Of a stretch of DNA of 32,955 nt, positions 15,140 to 23,607 are shown piece by piece; positions within the stretch are counted from its first letter, which is position 1; each line of letters begins with the position of its first letter. Origin of the DNA: an uncultured Pelagibacteraceae bacterium (GTDB lineage: Bacteria; Pseudomonadota; Alphaproteobacteria; Pelagibacterales; Pelagibacteraceae); the NCBI GenBank assembly GCA_902578115.1, contig CACHBR010000002.1:140001-172955 (forward strand). Direction: 5' to 3'. Under the pieces are notes generated by a model that was not told the origin of the DNA, ran no database searches, and worked only from the letters and a program-made list of their open reading frames with translations. Position numbers and translations under genes: made by a program.

Positions 15140-16066
15140 ATGAGAAAAACTTCTTTAGATACCGTTTATAAACTAGCTAAAAAAAACAAAAATATAATTT
15201 TTATAGGTTCAGATCTTGGACCTGGTGTTTTGGATAATTTCAAAAAAGAAATGCCAGAACGATTTTTAATGGAAGGAGTTTCAGAGCAATCAATAATCGG
15301 TCTATCGGCAGGTTTAGCAATGGAAGGATTCATTCCGTATGTAAATACAATTGCTACATTTATAACAAGAAGATGCTTCGAACAAATTGTTGTTGATCTT
15401 TGTCTACATAATTTACCAGTAAAATTAATTGGAAACGGAGGAGGATTAGTTTATGCACCTCTGGGTCCCACACATCAAGCAATTGAAGATATATCAATAA
15501 TGAGATCCATACCAAATATGTCAATAATTTCACCTTGTGACGCGGTTGAAATGAAGGCACTGATTGAACAATCTGTTGATTATAAAGGTCCTCTTTACAT
15601 CAGATTGGCTAGAGGTGGAGATAAAATAATTACTGAAAAAAAAGATTTGATACAGATTGGTAAAGGTATAGTAAAAATTGAACCTCAAGATTATCTCTTT
15701 TTAACCACTGGAGTAATGACTCAGATAGCGATTGAAGCGTCAAATTTTTTAAAGAAAGAAAAAAATGTAGAATGCGGAGTCATACATCTTGGAACAATTA
15801 AACCTTTAGATACCAAGCTACTTTTAGAGTGGATACCAAAAGTAAAAAAAGTAGTAACAGTTGAAGAAAATGTACTTTCCGGAGGATTTGGGAGTAGCAT
15901 TCTTGAATTTACAAGCGAGCATTTTCCAGAAAATTTAACCAAAATTAAACGAATAGGACTGGAAGATAAATTTATTGAACAATATGGTAGTCAAGATTTG
16001 CTTTTAAAAAGTAATAACTTGACTAAAGAAAATTTAATAAAACATATACTTTCTTTTATTAATTAG
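15140..16066 (+). CDS. Transketolase, C-terminal subunit (split)
   Basis: This 308-residue partner supplies the pyrimidine-binding and C-terminal domains. 'FLMEGVSEQSIIGLSAGLA' places the thiamine-activating Glu at residue 49. 'YVNTIATFITRRCFEQI' and 'GPTHQAIEDISIMRSIPN' follow, then 'YIRLARGG' and a C-terminal domain with 'VEENVLSGGFGSS'. These fit the pyr domain and transketolase_C. It begins nine bases after the N-terminal subunit gene. Together the two make a complete enzyme of about 580 residues, smaller than the roughly 660-residue fused housekeeping transketolase. Substrates of such split, cluster-located enzymes are usually not central-metabolism sugars. Confidence 0.9.
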   Translation: MRKTSLDTVYKLAKKNKNIIFIGSDLGPGVLDNFKKEMPERFLMEGVSEQSIIGLSAGLAMEGFIPYVNTIATFITRRCFEQIVVDLCLHNLPVKLIGNGGGLVYAPLGPTHQAIEDISIMRSIPNMSIISPCDAVEMKALIEQSVDYKGPLYIRLARGGDKIITEKKDLIQIGKGIVKIEPQDYLFLTTGVMTQIAIEASNFLKKEKNVECGVIHLGTIKPLDTKLLLEWIPKVKKVVTVEENVLSGGFGSSILEFTSEHFPENLTKIKRIGLEDKFIEQYGSQDLLLKSNNLTKENLIKHILSFIN

Positions 16067-16095
16067 TCATTTTTTTTTCATCAATTATAAAACTA

Positions 16096-17409
16096 ATGTC
16101 GAAAATCTATTCAAAGTTAAAAACAACGTATATTGAAGTTGGTTTTAAGATATTTGTAATTAAAATTTTTAAATTTATAAAAAAAAATTTTACTGTTTTT
16201 TCTATTTTCCTTTTTCTTTTACCACTTCTCCTGGTTATAGTATTTTTAGTTAGATTTGTTTCAATTTTTAGACAAGTAAGATTTTTCTCATTAAACTTTG
16301 ACAGAATTGGTAATCTATACCCATTATATTGGTATCAAAAATTACAAAGCCAAACTTCTGGAAAGTTTATTGATTTATTTTTTATAGGACAGCAAAATGT
16401 AAGATTAATAACTTGGAAAAATATTACAACTAGAAAAATAATAGTGTTACCGTTTAGTTTAATTTGGAAAAATTTTATTTTTCTAAATAATTTTTTTTGG
16501 AATAGTGAAAAATATAAAATTAAAGATTTATCTTATTTAACTTCTTATTACTCAACCCAACAAAATTATGAAGAATCTTCAAAGATTATTAAAGATTTAA
16601 ACTTAGATTATTTTTTACAAAAAAAAATTAATCTTTTGAACTTTAAAAAAAAAGAAATTAAAATTGGTCAAGAATTTTTAAAAAAAAAAAAAACTAAAGA
16701 TTTTACTTATGTTTGTTTTTCCTCAAGAGACAGTGCTTACTTAAAGTATTACAACAAAAATAAAAATTGGGATTATCATAATTGGAGGAATTGCAATATA
16801 GATAATTATCAATCTGCATTAAACTATTTATGTCAAAAAGATATAGTTTGTTTTAGAACAGGCTATAAAGTAGAAAAAAAAATTTCATTTTCAAACGATA
16901 AAATTATTGATTATGCAGACTCAATTTATCAATCCCAATTTTTAGATATATATTTGCCAAGCAGATGTTTATTTTCAATAAATGCTCAATCAGGAATTAC
17001 TATTCCTGCCGAATTTTGCGGTAGACCAATTGTTTATGTAAATTGGCCTGACATGCATTTAAGTGCTTGGCACAATAATTCATTAGTTATTTTTAAAAAA
17101 TTTTTTTCAAGTAAAAAGAAAAGATACTTAAAATTTAAAGAAATTTTAGATTTAGATCATAAAGTTCTAACAAGTAATTTTAAAATAATACAAAAAAAAT
17201 TTGATATTGTGCTAGAAGAGAATAGTCCGGATGAGATAAAAGATGTAGTTGAGGAGCAATTGAAAAGAATTAATAACGAATGGGTAGAGACAAATGAAGA
17301 CAAAATACTGCAGAAAAAATTTTGGAATATATACGAAAAAAAATTTGTTAAGTCACCGACATTTAGAGTAGGCGCAAACTTTCTTAAAAAAAACATTCAC
17401 CTTATATAA
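16096..17409 (+). CDS. Putative glycosyltransferase, TIGR04372-like, membrane-anchored
   Basis: A 437-residue protein with a basic start and a transmembrane segment at about residues 33-58, then a cytoplasmic or interfacial domain. 'YVCFSSRDSAYL' (about 205-216), 'NWRNCNIDNYQSAL', 'VCFRTGYKVEK' and 'SINAQSGITIPAEFCGRPIVYVNW' match the layout I remember for TIGR04372, a glycosyltransferase family of sporadic carbohydrate clusters. The neighbour at 17409 has the same blocks, so the two form a paralogous pair. An A14 homopolymer at 16680-16693, encoding Lys196-Lys199 with adjoining bases, is the longest I see in the window and would shift the frame if it slipped. The stop overlaps the next start (TAATG). 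Confidence 0.72.
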   Translation: MSKIYSKLKTTYIEVGFKIFVIKIFKFIKKNFTVFSIFLFLLPLLLVIVFLVRFVSIFRQVRFFSLNFDRIGNLYPLYWYQKLQSQTSGKFIDLFFIGQQNVRLITWKNITTRKIIVLPFSLIWKNFIFLNNFFWNSEKYKIKDLSYLTSYYSTQQNYEESSKIIKDLNLDYFLQKKINLLNFKKKEIKIGQEFLKKKKTKDFTYVCFSSRDSAYLKYYNKNKNWDYHNWRNCNIDNYQSALNYLCQKDIVCFRTGYKVEKKISFSNDKIIDYADSIYQSQFLDIYLPSRCLFSINAQSGITIPAEFCGRPIVYVNWPDMHLSAWHNNSLVIFKKFFSSKKKRYLKFKEILDLDHKVLTSNFKIIQKKFDIVLEENSPDEIKDVVEEQLKRINNEWVETNEDKILQKKFWNIYEKKFVKSPTFRVGANFLKKNIHLI

Positions 17410-18812
17410 TGATAAAAATTTTTATAAAAAAAATCGTAATTATTTTCTATAATTTACAAAATATAATATTTGGAAGACTTCTATATGATAGGCCATCAAG
17501 AAGAGTTTTAGATTTAGATAAACAGAGAAACGTGAATACAATAAATACAGTAGAAACTTTTTTAAATAATAGTACTTTTAAATTATCTAATCAACATCCA
17601 TATATTAATGCCTTTTATTCAAAGGAACTTTTCGAAATTTCTCCCTTGAAAGCTTTTAATGAAATTAAAAATTTTGAAACAATAAAACTAGAATGGTCCA
17701 AAAAAAATCCTAAGTTTAAAACAAATTTTGATTATTTACCTTTTGAAAAAATTGCTGGTGCTATAGGTAACTATTCCGAACTTTTTAATTACTTAAAATA
17801 CCGATTCAATATTGAAAATAAAAAAACTAAACCTAAAATTATCGTAGCTGACAAAAAACAAATTACAAACCAGTACCTATTTAAACATTTTGAAAATTAT
17901 ATTGATCTTATTGAGAACCCTAGAGATTTTAACCAAAAAAAGTTTATTGTTGAAGTCAATAAAATGGCTATTGATGTAGCATCGATTTTTAATGGCAAAT
18001 ATTATCCTCATCCATTCGCGGCAAATTTTGTTAATCAAAAATTAAAAAAAGTAAGAAATAAAACGTTTCATCAATTTCGACTATCAGTTGATGATTTAGA
18101 ATATGGTTTTAAAAATTTAGAAAAAGTAGGTATTAATAAAAAGGATTGGTATGTATTATTTCATATTAGGGATGGAAAAGGTGATGAATGTAGAAATTCA
18201 AAACCAGAAACATACTTGAGGGCGATGAAAAACATAATAAATAAAGGGGGATGGGTTATAAGAGTTGGCAGGCATGAGAAATTTAGATTTCCTAAAATTG
18301 ATAGACTTTTTGATTACTCTTTCTCAGAAATAGCTAATGACAGAATGGATATTTTTCTTGCAGCAACTTGTAAATTTTGTGTAGGTACTTCATCTGGTTA
18401 TGCTCCGATACCAAAATATTTTGGAAAACCCCTATTACTAACCAACTGTTTACCTGTCGCGGCATACTTAGAGTTAAACAACCGCGATATTTTTTTACCA
18501 AAAAAATTAATTGATAAAAAAACAAAACGAAAAGTTAATTTTAAAAACTACTTTGGATTTCCTATAAATTATTTTACAAGACCTAATATTTTTATTAAAA
18601 ATGAATTAGAAATTATAAATAATAGTCAAGAAGATTTAGAAAAAGCAGTAGATGAAATGTTTAATCTAAACATTGGAAACCCAAGCAGCCAGTTTTTAAA
18701 TAAAAATAGCCTGTTTAGAAAAAAATTAAAAGATGATTTAGAGAAAGATTTTGATTTTCCATTAGAACACGAATGTAATTTTAGTGAAACATTAATAAAT
18801 CAATATTTATAA
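17409..18812 (+). CDS. Putative glycosyltransferase, TIGR04372-like
   Basis: A 467-residue protein whose second half has 'WYVLFHIRDGKGDE' with His252, Arg254 and Asp255, then 'GGWVIRVGRHEKFRFP', 'FLAATCKFCVGTSSGYAPIPKYFGKPLLLTN' and 'NNRDIFLPKKL'. This is the typical order of TIGR04372 glycosyltransferases, with a GT-B-like donor-binding end. It starts with a short hydrophobic, basic segment that may anchor it to the membrane. It is probably a cytoplasmic or membrane-associated transferase adding one of the cluster's unusual sugars to a lipid-linked intermediate; donor and acceptor are unknown. It is coupled to its paralogue upstream and to the methyltransferase downstream by TAATG overlaps. 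Confidence 0.78.
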   Translation: MIKIFIKKIVIIFYNLQNIIFGRLLYDRPSRRVLDLDKQRNVNTINTVETFLNNSTFKLSNQHPYINAFYSKELFEISPLKAFNEIKNFETIKLEWSKKNPKFKTNFDYLPFEKIAGAIGNYSELFNYLKYRFNIENKKTKPKIIVADKKQITNQYLFKHFENYIDLIENPRDFNQKKFIVEVNKMAIDVASIFNGKYYPHPFAANFVNQKLKKVRNKTFHQFRLSVDDLEYGFKNLEKVGINKKDWYVLFHIRDGKGDECRNSKPETYLRAMKNIINKGGWVIRVGRHEKFRFPKIDRLFDYSFSEIANDRMDIFLAATCKFCVGTSSGYAPIPKYFGKPLLLTNCLPVAAYLELNNRDIFLPKKLIDKKTKRKVNFKNYFGFPINYFTRPNIFIKNELEIINNSQEDLEKAVDEMFNLNIGNPSSQFLNKNSLFRKKLKDDLEKDFDFPLEHECNFSETLINQYL

Positions 18813-19474
18813 TGAAACAATTAAATTTTATATCATCACTCCATAAATCTACTAAGAGAGACTACATTGAAAGAATGATTAATGAGAAAGTTAAATGTGT
18901 AAAAATCGCAAAAAAATATGACTTTCATTATTGGGATGGAAATAGAAAATATGGATACGGTGGATATAAATTTATTGATGGTCGATGGTCGAGTGTTGCA
19001 AAAAAAATTATAAAATTCTACAAATTAAATAATAAATCTAAAATACTAGATGTTGGTTGCGGAAAAGGATATTTATTATATGAAATTAAAAAAATTTTAC
19101 CAAAAATCAAAATTAAAGGATTTGATATTTCAGCTTATGCAATAAAGAATAGCAAAAAGGAAATAAAAAAATATCTTTTTAGACATGATGTAAAAAGAAA
19201 ATTTCCTTTCAAAAAAAAAGATTTTGATTTGGTAATATCTTTAGGATGTTTACACAACCTTAAAATTTTTGACTTAGAAAAATCATTAAATGAGATTTCC
19301 AGGGTTGGGAAAAAACAATATATTATGGTTGAAAGTTTTAGAAATGATAAAGAATTGTTTAATTTACAATGCTGGGCTTTGACAGCTGAGTCTTTTTTAC
19401 ATGTTTTAGAATGGAAGTGGACCCTAAAAAAATTCAATTATGAAGGTGATTACGAATTTATTTTTTTTGAATGA
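18812..19474 (+). CDS. Class I SAM-dependent methyltransferase
   Basis: A 220-residue Rossmann methyltransferase with 'ILDVGCGKGYLL' (about 74-85), an acidic strand-2 end in 'KGFDIS' (about 99-104), 'PFKKKDFDLVISLGCLHNL' (about 131-149) and a C-terminal 'GDYEFIFFE'. The N-terminal 60 residues carry 'FHYWDGNRKYGYGGYKFIDGRW', an aromatic, glycine-rich lid that may bind the sugar substrate. Start and stop both overlap neighbouring genes (TAATG upstream, ATGA downstream). It is likely an O- or N-methyltransferase for a sugar in the same glycan; target position unknown. Confidence 0.85.
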   Translation: MKQLNFISSLHKSTKRDYIERMINEKVKCVKIAKKYDFHYWDGNRKYGYGGYKFIDGRWSSVAKKIIKFYKLNNKSKILDVGCGKGYLLYEIKKILPKIKIKGFDISAYAIKNSKKEIKKYLFRHDVKRKFPFKKKDFDLVISLGCLHNLKIFDLEKSLNEISRVGKKQYIMVESFRNDKELFNLQCWALTAESFLHVLEWKWTLKKFNYEGDYEFIFFE

Positions 19475-20217
19475 TAATTAAAAAAAAAATTTTAATATTA
19501 CTTAATTCTGAAGATATATTTGCCATACAAGGACTTAAAATATTATTCAAATCAAATTTTTTTGAAATTAAAGCAATAATTGACTCTAAAAAAACAAATA
19601 AGAAAAATTTAAACTTTACAAAAAAAATTAAACACTTCTACAATAGATTTCCTCACTCTGATAAAAAAATTTTAAATTTTATTAAATTAAATAACATTGA
19701 GACATGTATATCACTTGGTTTTCAATATAGAGTAAGAGCGTCTTTTATAAAATTATTTTCTAAAGGGATTTTTAATATTCATCCTGCAATTTTACCAAAC
19801 AATAAAGGAAGTCATAGTAGTTTTTACACTATAATGAATAATGATCATTTAGGTTCAACCTTACATCTTATGAATGAAACATTTGATAGTGGTCCAATCG
19901 TTGATCAAATAAAGCAAAAACTTAAAATAAATCATGATGCTGATTTTGTTTTTAAAAGATCGAGACAGATTGGATTAAAACTTTTGAAGAAAAATTTAAA
20001 AAAAATCTATCTCAATAAGTTTAAAAAAAAATACAATAAAAAGACCAATATTAATTTTAAAAAAAATATTGTAAAAGCTAGCACTCTTAAATTTGATAGA
20101 AAGTATACCGGAGAATATTTATGGCGATTAATAAGGGCAGTAAATTATAAAAATAACGGATTTTATATTAAATTTAAAAAAAAAGTATTTAAGGTTACTC
20201 CCCATATCGGCTCTTAA
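19471..20217 (+). CDS. Sugar N-formyltransferase (formyl-H4F-dependent, FMT-like fold)
   Basis: A 248-residue protein with the catalytic triad of the formyltransferase family: Asn102 and His104 in 'FNIHPAILPNNKGSH' and Asp139 in 'MNETFDSGPI'. The Asn-x-His spacing and the Asp about 35 residues later match methionyl-tRNA formyltransferase, ArnA-N and VioF/QdtF-type sugar enzymes. At 248 residues it lacks the long C-terminal domain of tRNA formyltransferase, in keeping with a sugar substrate. The expected reaction transfers formyl from N10-formyltetrahydrofolate to an amino group on a nucleotide sugar. It is followed one base later by a DegT aminotransferase, the enzyme type that makes such amines. 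Confidence 0.85.
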   Translation: MIIKKKILILLNSEDIFAIQGLKILFKSNFFEIKAIIDSKKTNKKNLNFTKKIKHFYNRFPHSDKKILNFIKLNNIETCISLGFQYRVRASFIKLFSKGIFNIHPAILPNNKGSHSSFYTIMNNDHLGSTLHLMNETFDSGPIVDQIKQKLKINHDADFVFKRSRQIGLKLLKKNLKKIYLNKFKKKYNKKTNINFKKNIVKASTLKFDRKYTGEYLWRLIRAVNYKNNGFYIKFKKKVFKVTPHIGS

Positions 20218-20218
20218 C

Positions 20219-21322
20219 ATGATAGTAATTAAAAAAAATTATAAGTATCCTTGGTTTAAACCTTTTGTAGATAAATCAATTAAAAGCAAAATAGGAAAAA
20301 TTTTTGATAAAAATCTTAACACCATGGGTTTAAAAACAAAAGAACTCGAGAACAAATTAAAAAAATATTTGAATGTAAAACATGTTATTTTAACCACAAG
20401 CGGTACAAGCGCATTATTTATGGCATCCATGGTATATGATTTAAAACCTGGAGATGTGATAATTACTCAAAATTTAACCTGGATTGCTACAATTAATCCA
20501 TTTTTGATTAGAAATTGTAAAATAGTATTAGCTGACACAATACACAAGCAAGAAAATGTCAATTATGATTCTTTAAACAAATTAATAAAAAAACATAAAC
20601 CAAAAATTGTAATATTAGTGCACATGAATGGGCAAGCTGTTTATAACAAGAACTTTAATAAACTGAGGGCAAAGATGAATTTCAAAGTAATTGAGGATAC
20701 AGCACAATCATTTGGAATCAAAGGCGATAAAAAAAACTTTGCTGGAACGAATTATGATATTGGATGTTTTTCTTTCAGTATATCTAAACTAATTAATATG
20801 GTTTACGGTGGTTTTTGCGTCACAAACAATAATAAATTAGCAAGAAAATTGATAGCTATACGTAATAATGGGGTAAATTCTAATCCGGAAAACGCACTTC
20901 TTGAACTTCCGACTGAAATAGGACTAAACTTAAAACCCAGCGATTTACACTCTTGTTTTGGTATAGAAAACTTTAAAAATAAACATAAAATTTTTAATAA
21001 TGCAAAAAAAATATATAAAAAATACGAACAAAAATTAAAAAATCCAAAATTAGAACTGGTAAAAATTAATTTAAAAAACAGTATTCCTGTTTATGTTCAA
21101 GTATTAGTAAAAAATAAAAAAAAATTTTATAATTTTTGTAATAAACACTCGATTCAAATACACTTTGGTACACGAACCTTAGATAATGTTATAAAAAAAT
21201 TTAGAAAAGAGATGCTTAATAATTCAATATATTTATCAAAATATCTAGTACGTTTACCTTGTGGTCCAAATTACAGTTTGTATGATTTAGAAAATATAAT
21301 AAAAATTCTAAATAGGTACTAA
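20219..21322 (+). CDS. DegT/DnrJ/EryC1/StrS aminotransferase (third copy)
   Basis: A 367-residue PLP enzyme, more divergent than the tandem pair at 12096 and 13200. It keeps 'TTSGTSAL' (59-66), 'NLTWIAT' (85-91), 'IEDTAQS' (158-164) and the PLP lysine at 190 in 'FSFSISKLIN'. 'PWFKPFVD' at the start and 'RLPCGPNYS' near the end resemble PerA/RfbE-type perosamine synthases and relatives. With the formyltransferase directly upstream, the simplest reading is amination followed by N-formylation of a dideoxy or deoxy amino sugar, which is inference from order. Its stop overlaps the cupin start. Confidence 0.85.
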   Translation: MIVIKKNYKYPWFKPFVDKSIKSKIGKIFDKNLNTMGLKTKELENKLKKYLNVKHVILTTSGTSALFMASMVYDLKPGDVIITQNLTWIATINPFLIRNCKIVLADTIHKQENVNYDSLNKLIKKHKPKIVILVHMNGQAVYNKNFNKLRAKMNFKVIEDTAQSFGIKGDKKNFAGTNYDIGCFSFSISKLINMVYGGFCVTNNNKLARKLIAIRNNGVNSNPENALLELPTEIGLNLKPSDLHSCFGIENFKNKHKIFNNAKKIYKKYEQKLKNPKLELVKINLKNSIPVYVQVLVKNKKKFYNFCNKHSIQIHFGTRTLDNVIKKFRKEMLNNSIYLSKYLVRLPCGPNYSLYDLENIIKILNRY

Positions 21323-21780
21323 TGATAAAATTTAGAAAAGAGAGCAACGAAGTTTTATATAACACAACAAAACTGCCTTTATTGAATAAAACTCAATATG
21401 ATTTTTTAAAAAGATTAGCAAAAAAAAATAAAAAAAAAATTATTAGATTATGTGTTCACAAATCAAAAAAAGAATTAATTCATCAAATGTTTATTGTCCA
21501 TCCTAAAAATTATTATGTTCAACCACATTTTCATAATAGAGAGGAGTCAATGCTGATATTAAGTGGAAAAGTTGATGTGATAATTTTTGATAGAAAAGGC
21601 AATAAAAAAAAGATAATAAATATGGGAGATTTTAATTCAGGAAAAATATTTTATTATAAATTACCTAAAAATACTTTACATACTTTGATTATAAGATCTA
21701 AAATATTATTTTTCTTAGAAATTACGCGTGGGCCATTTCAAAAAAGCAATATGACAAAATTAAAAATTAAGAAATTTTAA
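21322..21780 (+). CDS. WbuC-type cupin metalloprotein
   Basis: A 152-residue single-domain cupin. 'QPHFHNREESMLILSGKV' provides His69, His71 and Glu75, and 'KNTLHTLII' provides His120, a complete 3-His/1-Glu metal site. 'RLCVHKS' near residue 42 and the pattern 'HQMFIVHPKNYYVQPHFHNREE' are characteristic of the WbuC family found in O-antigen clusters, whose activity I believe is not established. It follows the aminotransferase by TAATG overlap, suggesting it acts on the same sugar. Sugar isomerase or epimerase roles are possible, as for other cupins in such clusters. Confidence 0.82.
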   Translation: MIKFRKESNEVLYNTTKLPLLNKTQYDFLKRLAKKNKKKIIRLCVHKSKKELIHQMFIVHPKNYYVQPHFHNREESMLILSGKVDVIIFDRKGNKKKIINMGDFNSGKIFYYKLPKNTLHTLIIRSKILFFLEITRGPFQKSNMTKLKIKKF

Positions 21781-21812
21781 TTTTTTTACAATTTCTCAAA
21801 TAAAAAATAAAA

Positions 21813-23564
21813 ATGTTTTCATTATTCCGCGAAGTTACATCGATTTTAAAAACAAAAGATAAAGTAAATTTGTACAAGATTATATTCTTGAAGTTTTTTC
21901 TTGGAATTTTGGAAGCATTAAGTGTTTTAACTTTTGTACCCTTTTTTTATATCTTGACAGATAAAGATTTTATTAACTCAAATAAATTCATAAGTGAAAT
22001 AAATAATTTTTTTAATTTGTCTTCATCGCAGTTAACTTTAACTTTCTTATTACTTCCTTTAGGAACTATTATAGTTTTAAATTTTTATAGATTGTTTGTT
22101 TCATGGATTGAAACAAAACTAATTAATAATTTATGGTTTTCTTTTCACTCTAATTTATTTTATTATTATCTGAGTAAGCCTTACTTATATCATGTTGAAA
22201 ATGATAGTAATTTTCTTTTAAGTAAATTTATGATCAGAGCTAATGACGCACTTACTGGAACAATAATACCAATTTATTTTTTAATAGGAAGTATTTTAAC
22301 TTCATTAGTTCTTATTTTTATGATTTTTATTTATAATCCTATTGTAAGTTCTATCTTAATAATATTTATACTTATTTTTTATTTAACTTTATTTCAATTA
22401 TTAAAAAAAAAAGTTGAAGAATATTCAGTATTTTCTCCAATATTTTCTAAAAAGACTTTTTCTATAGTTGAACAAAGTTTTAAATCAATAAAATCTATTA
22501 TTATTTCTGGTAGCTATAAATTTTTCCATGAACAATTCAATAAATACGCTAAAACATACGCTAATAATTCTGCATCAGTTCAATATTACAGTCAGACACC
22601 AAGATCAGCTATAGAAATTTTTTCATATTTATTAGTATTTGCCTTTACCTTTTTTTATATTTTTTTTAAAGGTAATGATGTTAATGAAATAGTTGTTATA
22701 CTAGGTGTTTATTTGATAACTTTTCAAAAACTTATCCCAATTTTAAATGACTTATTTAGCAAGTATTATTCAGTTCTCAAAAATAAACATACATTTTTAT
22801 CAATGAAACAAGAATTACATGACTCAGAAATTTTTAATTTAAATAACGATGGAAGAAGGGATATTATTGAGGACAATCTTAAATTTAAAAACTCAATCAT
22901 TCTAAAAAACTTAAACTTTTCATATCCTGATAAAAATAATTTTAATTTAGAAATTGATTTTTTAGAAATTCCTTATGGCGAGGTTTTAGGAATTACTGGA
23001 AAATCAGGTTCAGGAAAAACTACATTTCTTAATATTTTTACTGGACTAATACCAAACGATAAATTTGATATATCAGTAGATAGTAAAAAGATTAACAATA
23101 AAAATTTAAAAAAATACCAAAAATTAATTGAGTATTTACCACAAAATATTTTTATTCTTAATGATACAGTTAAGAAAAATATTGCTTTTGGTGTGAAAGA
23201 AAGTGAAATAGATATAATGAAAGTAAAAGAGGCTGCTAAACTTGCAGAAATTGATAGTTTTATTGAGCAAGAGTGTAGTAACAAATACGAGACCATTGTA
23301 GGGGAGAACGCAATTAAATTAAGTGGGGGTCAAAAACAAAGAATTGGAATAGCGCGATCTTTATATTTAGATAAAGAAATAATAATATTTGACGAGGCTA
23401 CAAATTCTTTAGATAAAAATACAGAATTAAAAGTAATTAAAAATATTTTATCTAAAAAAAATAAAACGATTATTATTGTGACACATAACTTGGATTTATT
23501 AAGTAATATTAATAAAGTTTTATATTTTGATAAAGGGAGGATATTGAAAAAATCAATTAATTGA
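21813..23564 (+). CDS. ABC exporter/flippase, fused permease and ATPase (PglK/MsbA-like)
   Basis: This 583-residue half-transporter has an N-terminal type IV exporter membrane domain with hydrophobic spans at about residues 22-48, 74-98, 149-172, 176-198, 270-288 and 291-310. The ATPase domain follows: Walker A 'GKSGSGKT' (396-403), Q-loop 'YLPQNIF', ABC signature 'LSGGQ' (503-507) and Walker B 'IIIFDEA' (523-529), with the switch His in 'IVTHNL'. All catalytic landmarks are intact. As a homodimer it would flip or export a lipid-linked glycan across the inner membrane. It is the only transporter-like gene in the locus and no Wzx or Wzy was seen, which makes it the likely exporter of the oligosaccharide made here. 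Confidence 0.88.
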   Translation: MFSLFREVTSILKTKDKVNLYKIIFLKFFLGILEALSVLTFVPFFYILTDKDFINSNKFISEINNFFNLSSSQLTLTFLLLPLGTIIVLNFYRLFVSWIETKLINNLWFSFHSNLFYYYLSKPYLYHVENDSNFLLSKFMIRANDALTGTIIPIYFLIGSILTSLVLIFMIFIYNPIVSSILIIFILIFYLTLFQLLKKKVEEYSVFSPIFSKKTFSIVEQSFKSIKSIIISGSYKFFHEQFNKYAKTYANNSASVQYYSQTPRSAIEIFSYLLVFAFTFFYIFFKGNDVNEIVVILGVYLITFQKLIPILNDLFSKYYSVLKNKHTFLSMKQELHDSEIFNLNNDGRRDIIEDNLKFKNSIILKNLNFSYPDKNNFNLEIDFLEIPYGEVLGITGKSGSGKTTFLNIFTGLIPNDKFDISVDSKKINNKNLKKYQKLIEYLPQNIFILNDTVKKNIAFGVKESEIDIMKVKEAAKLAEIDSFIEQECSNKYETIVGENAIKLSGGQKQRIGIARSLYLDKEIIIFDEATNSLDKNTELKVIKNILSKKNKTIIIVTHNLDLLSNINKVLYFDKGRILKKSIN

Positions 23565-23607
23565 TAATAATAGCAAGGTAAACTAATTTTTATAAAAAAA
23601 ATAAATT

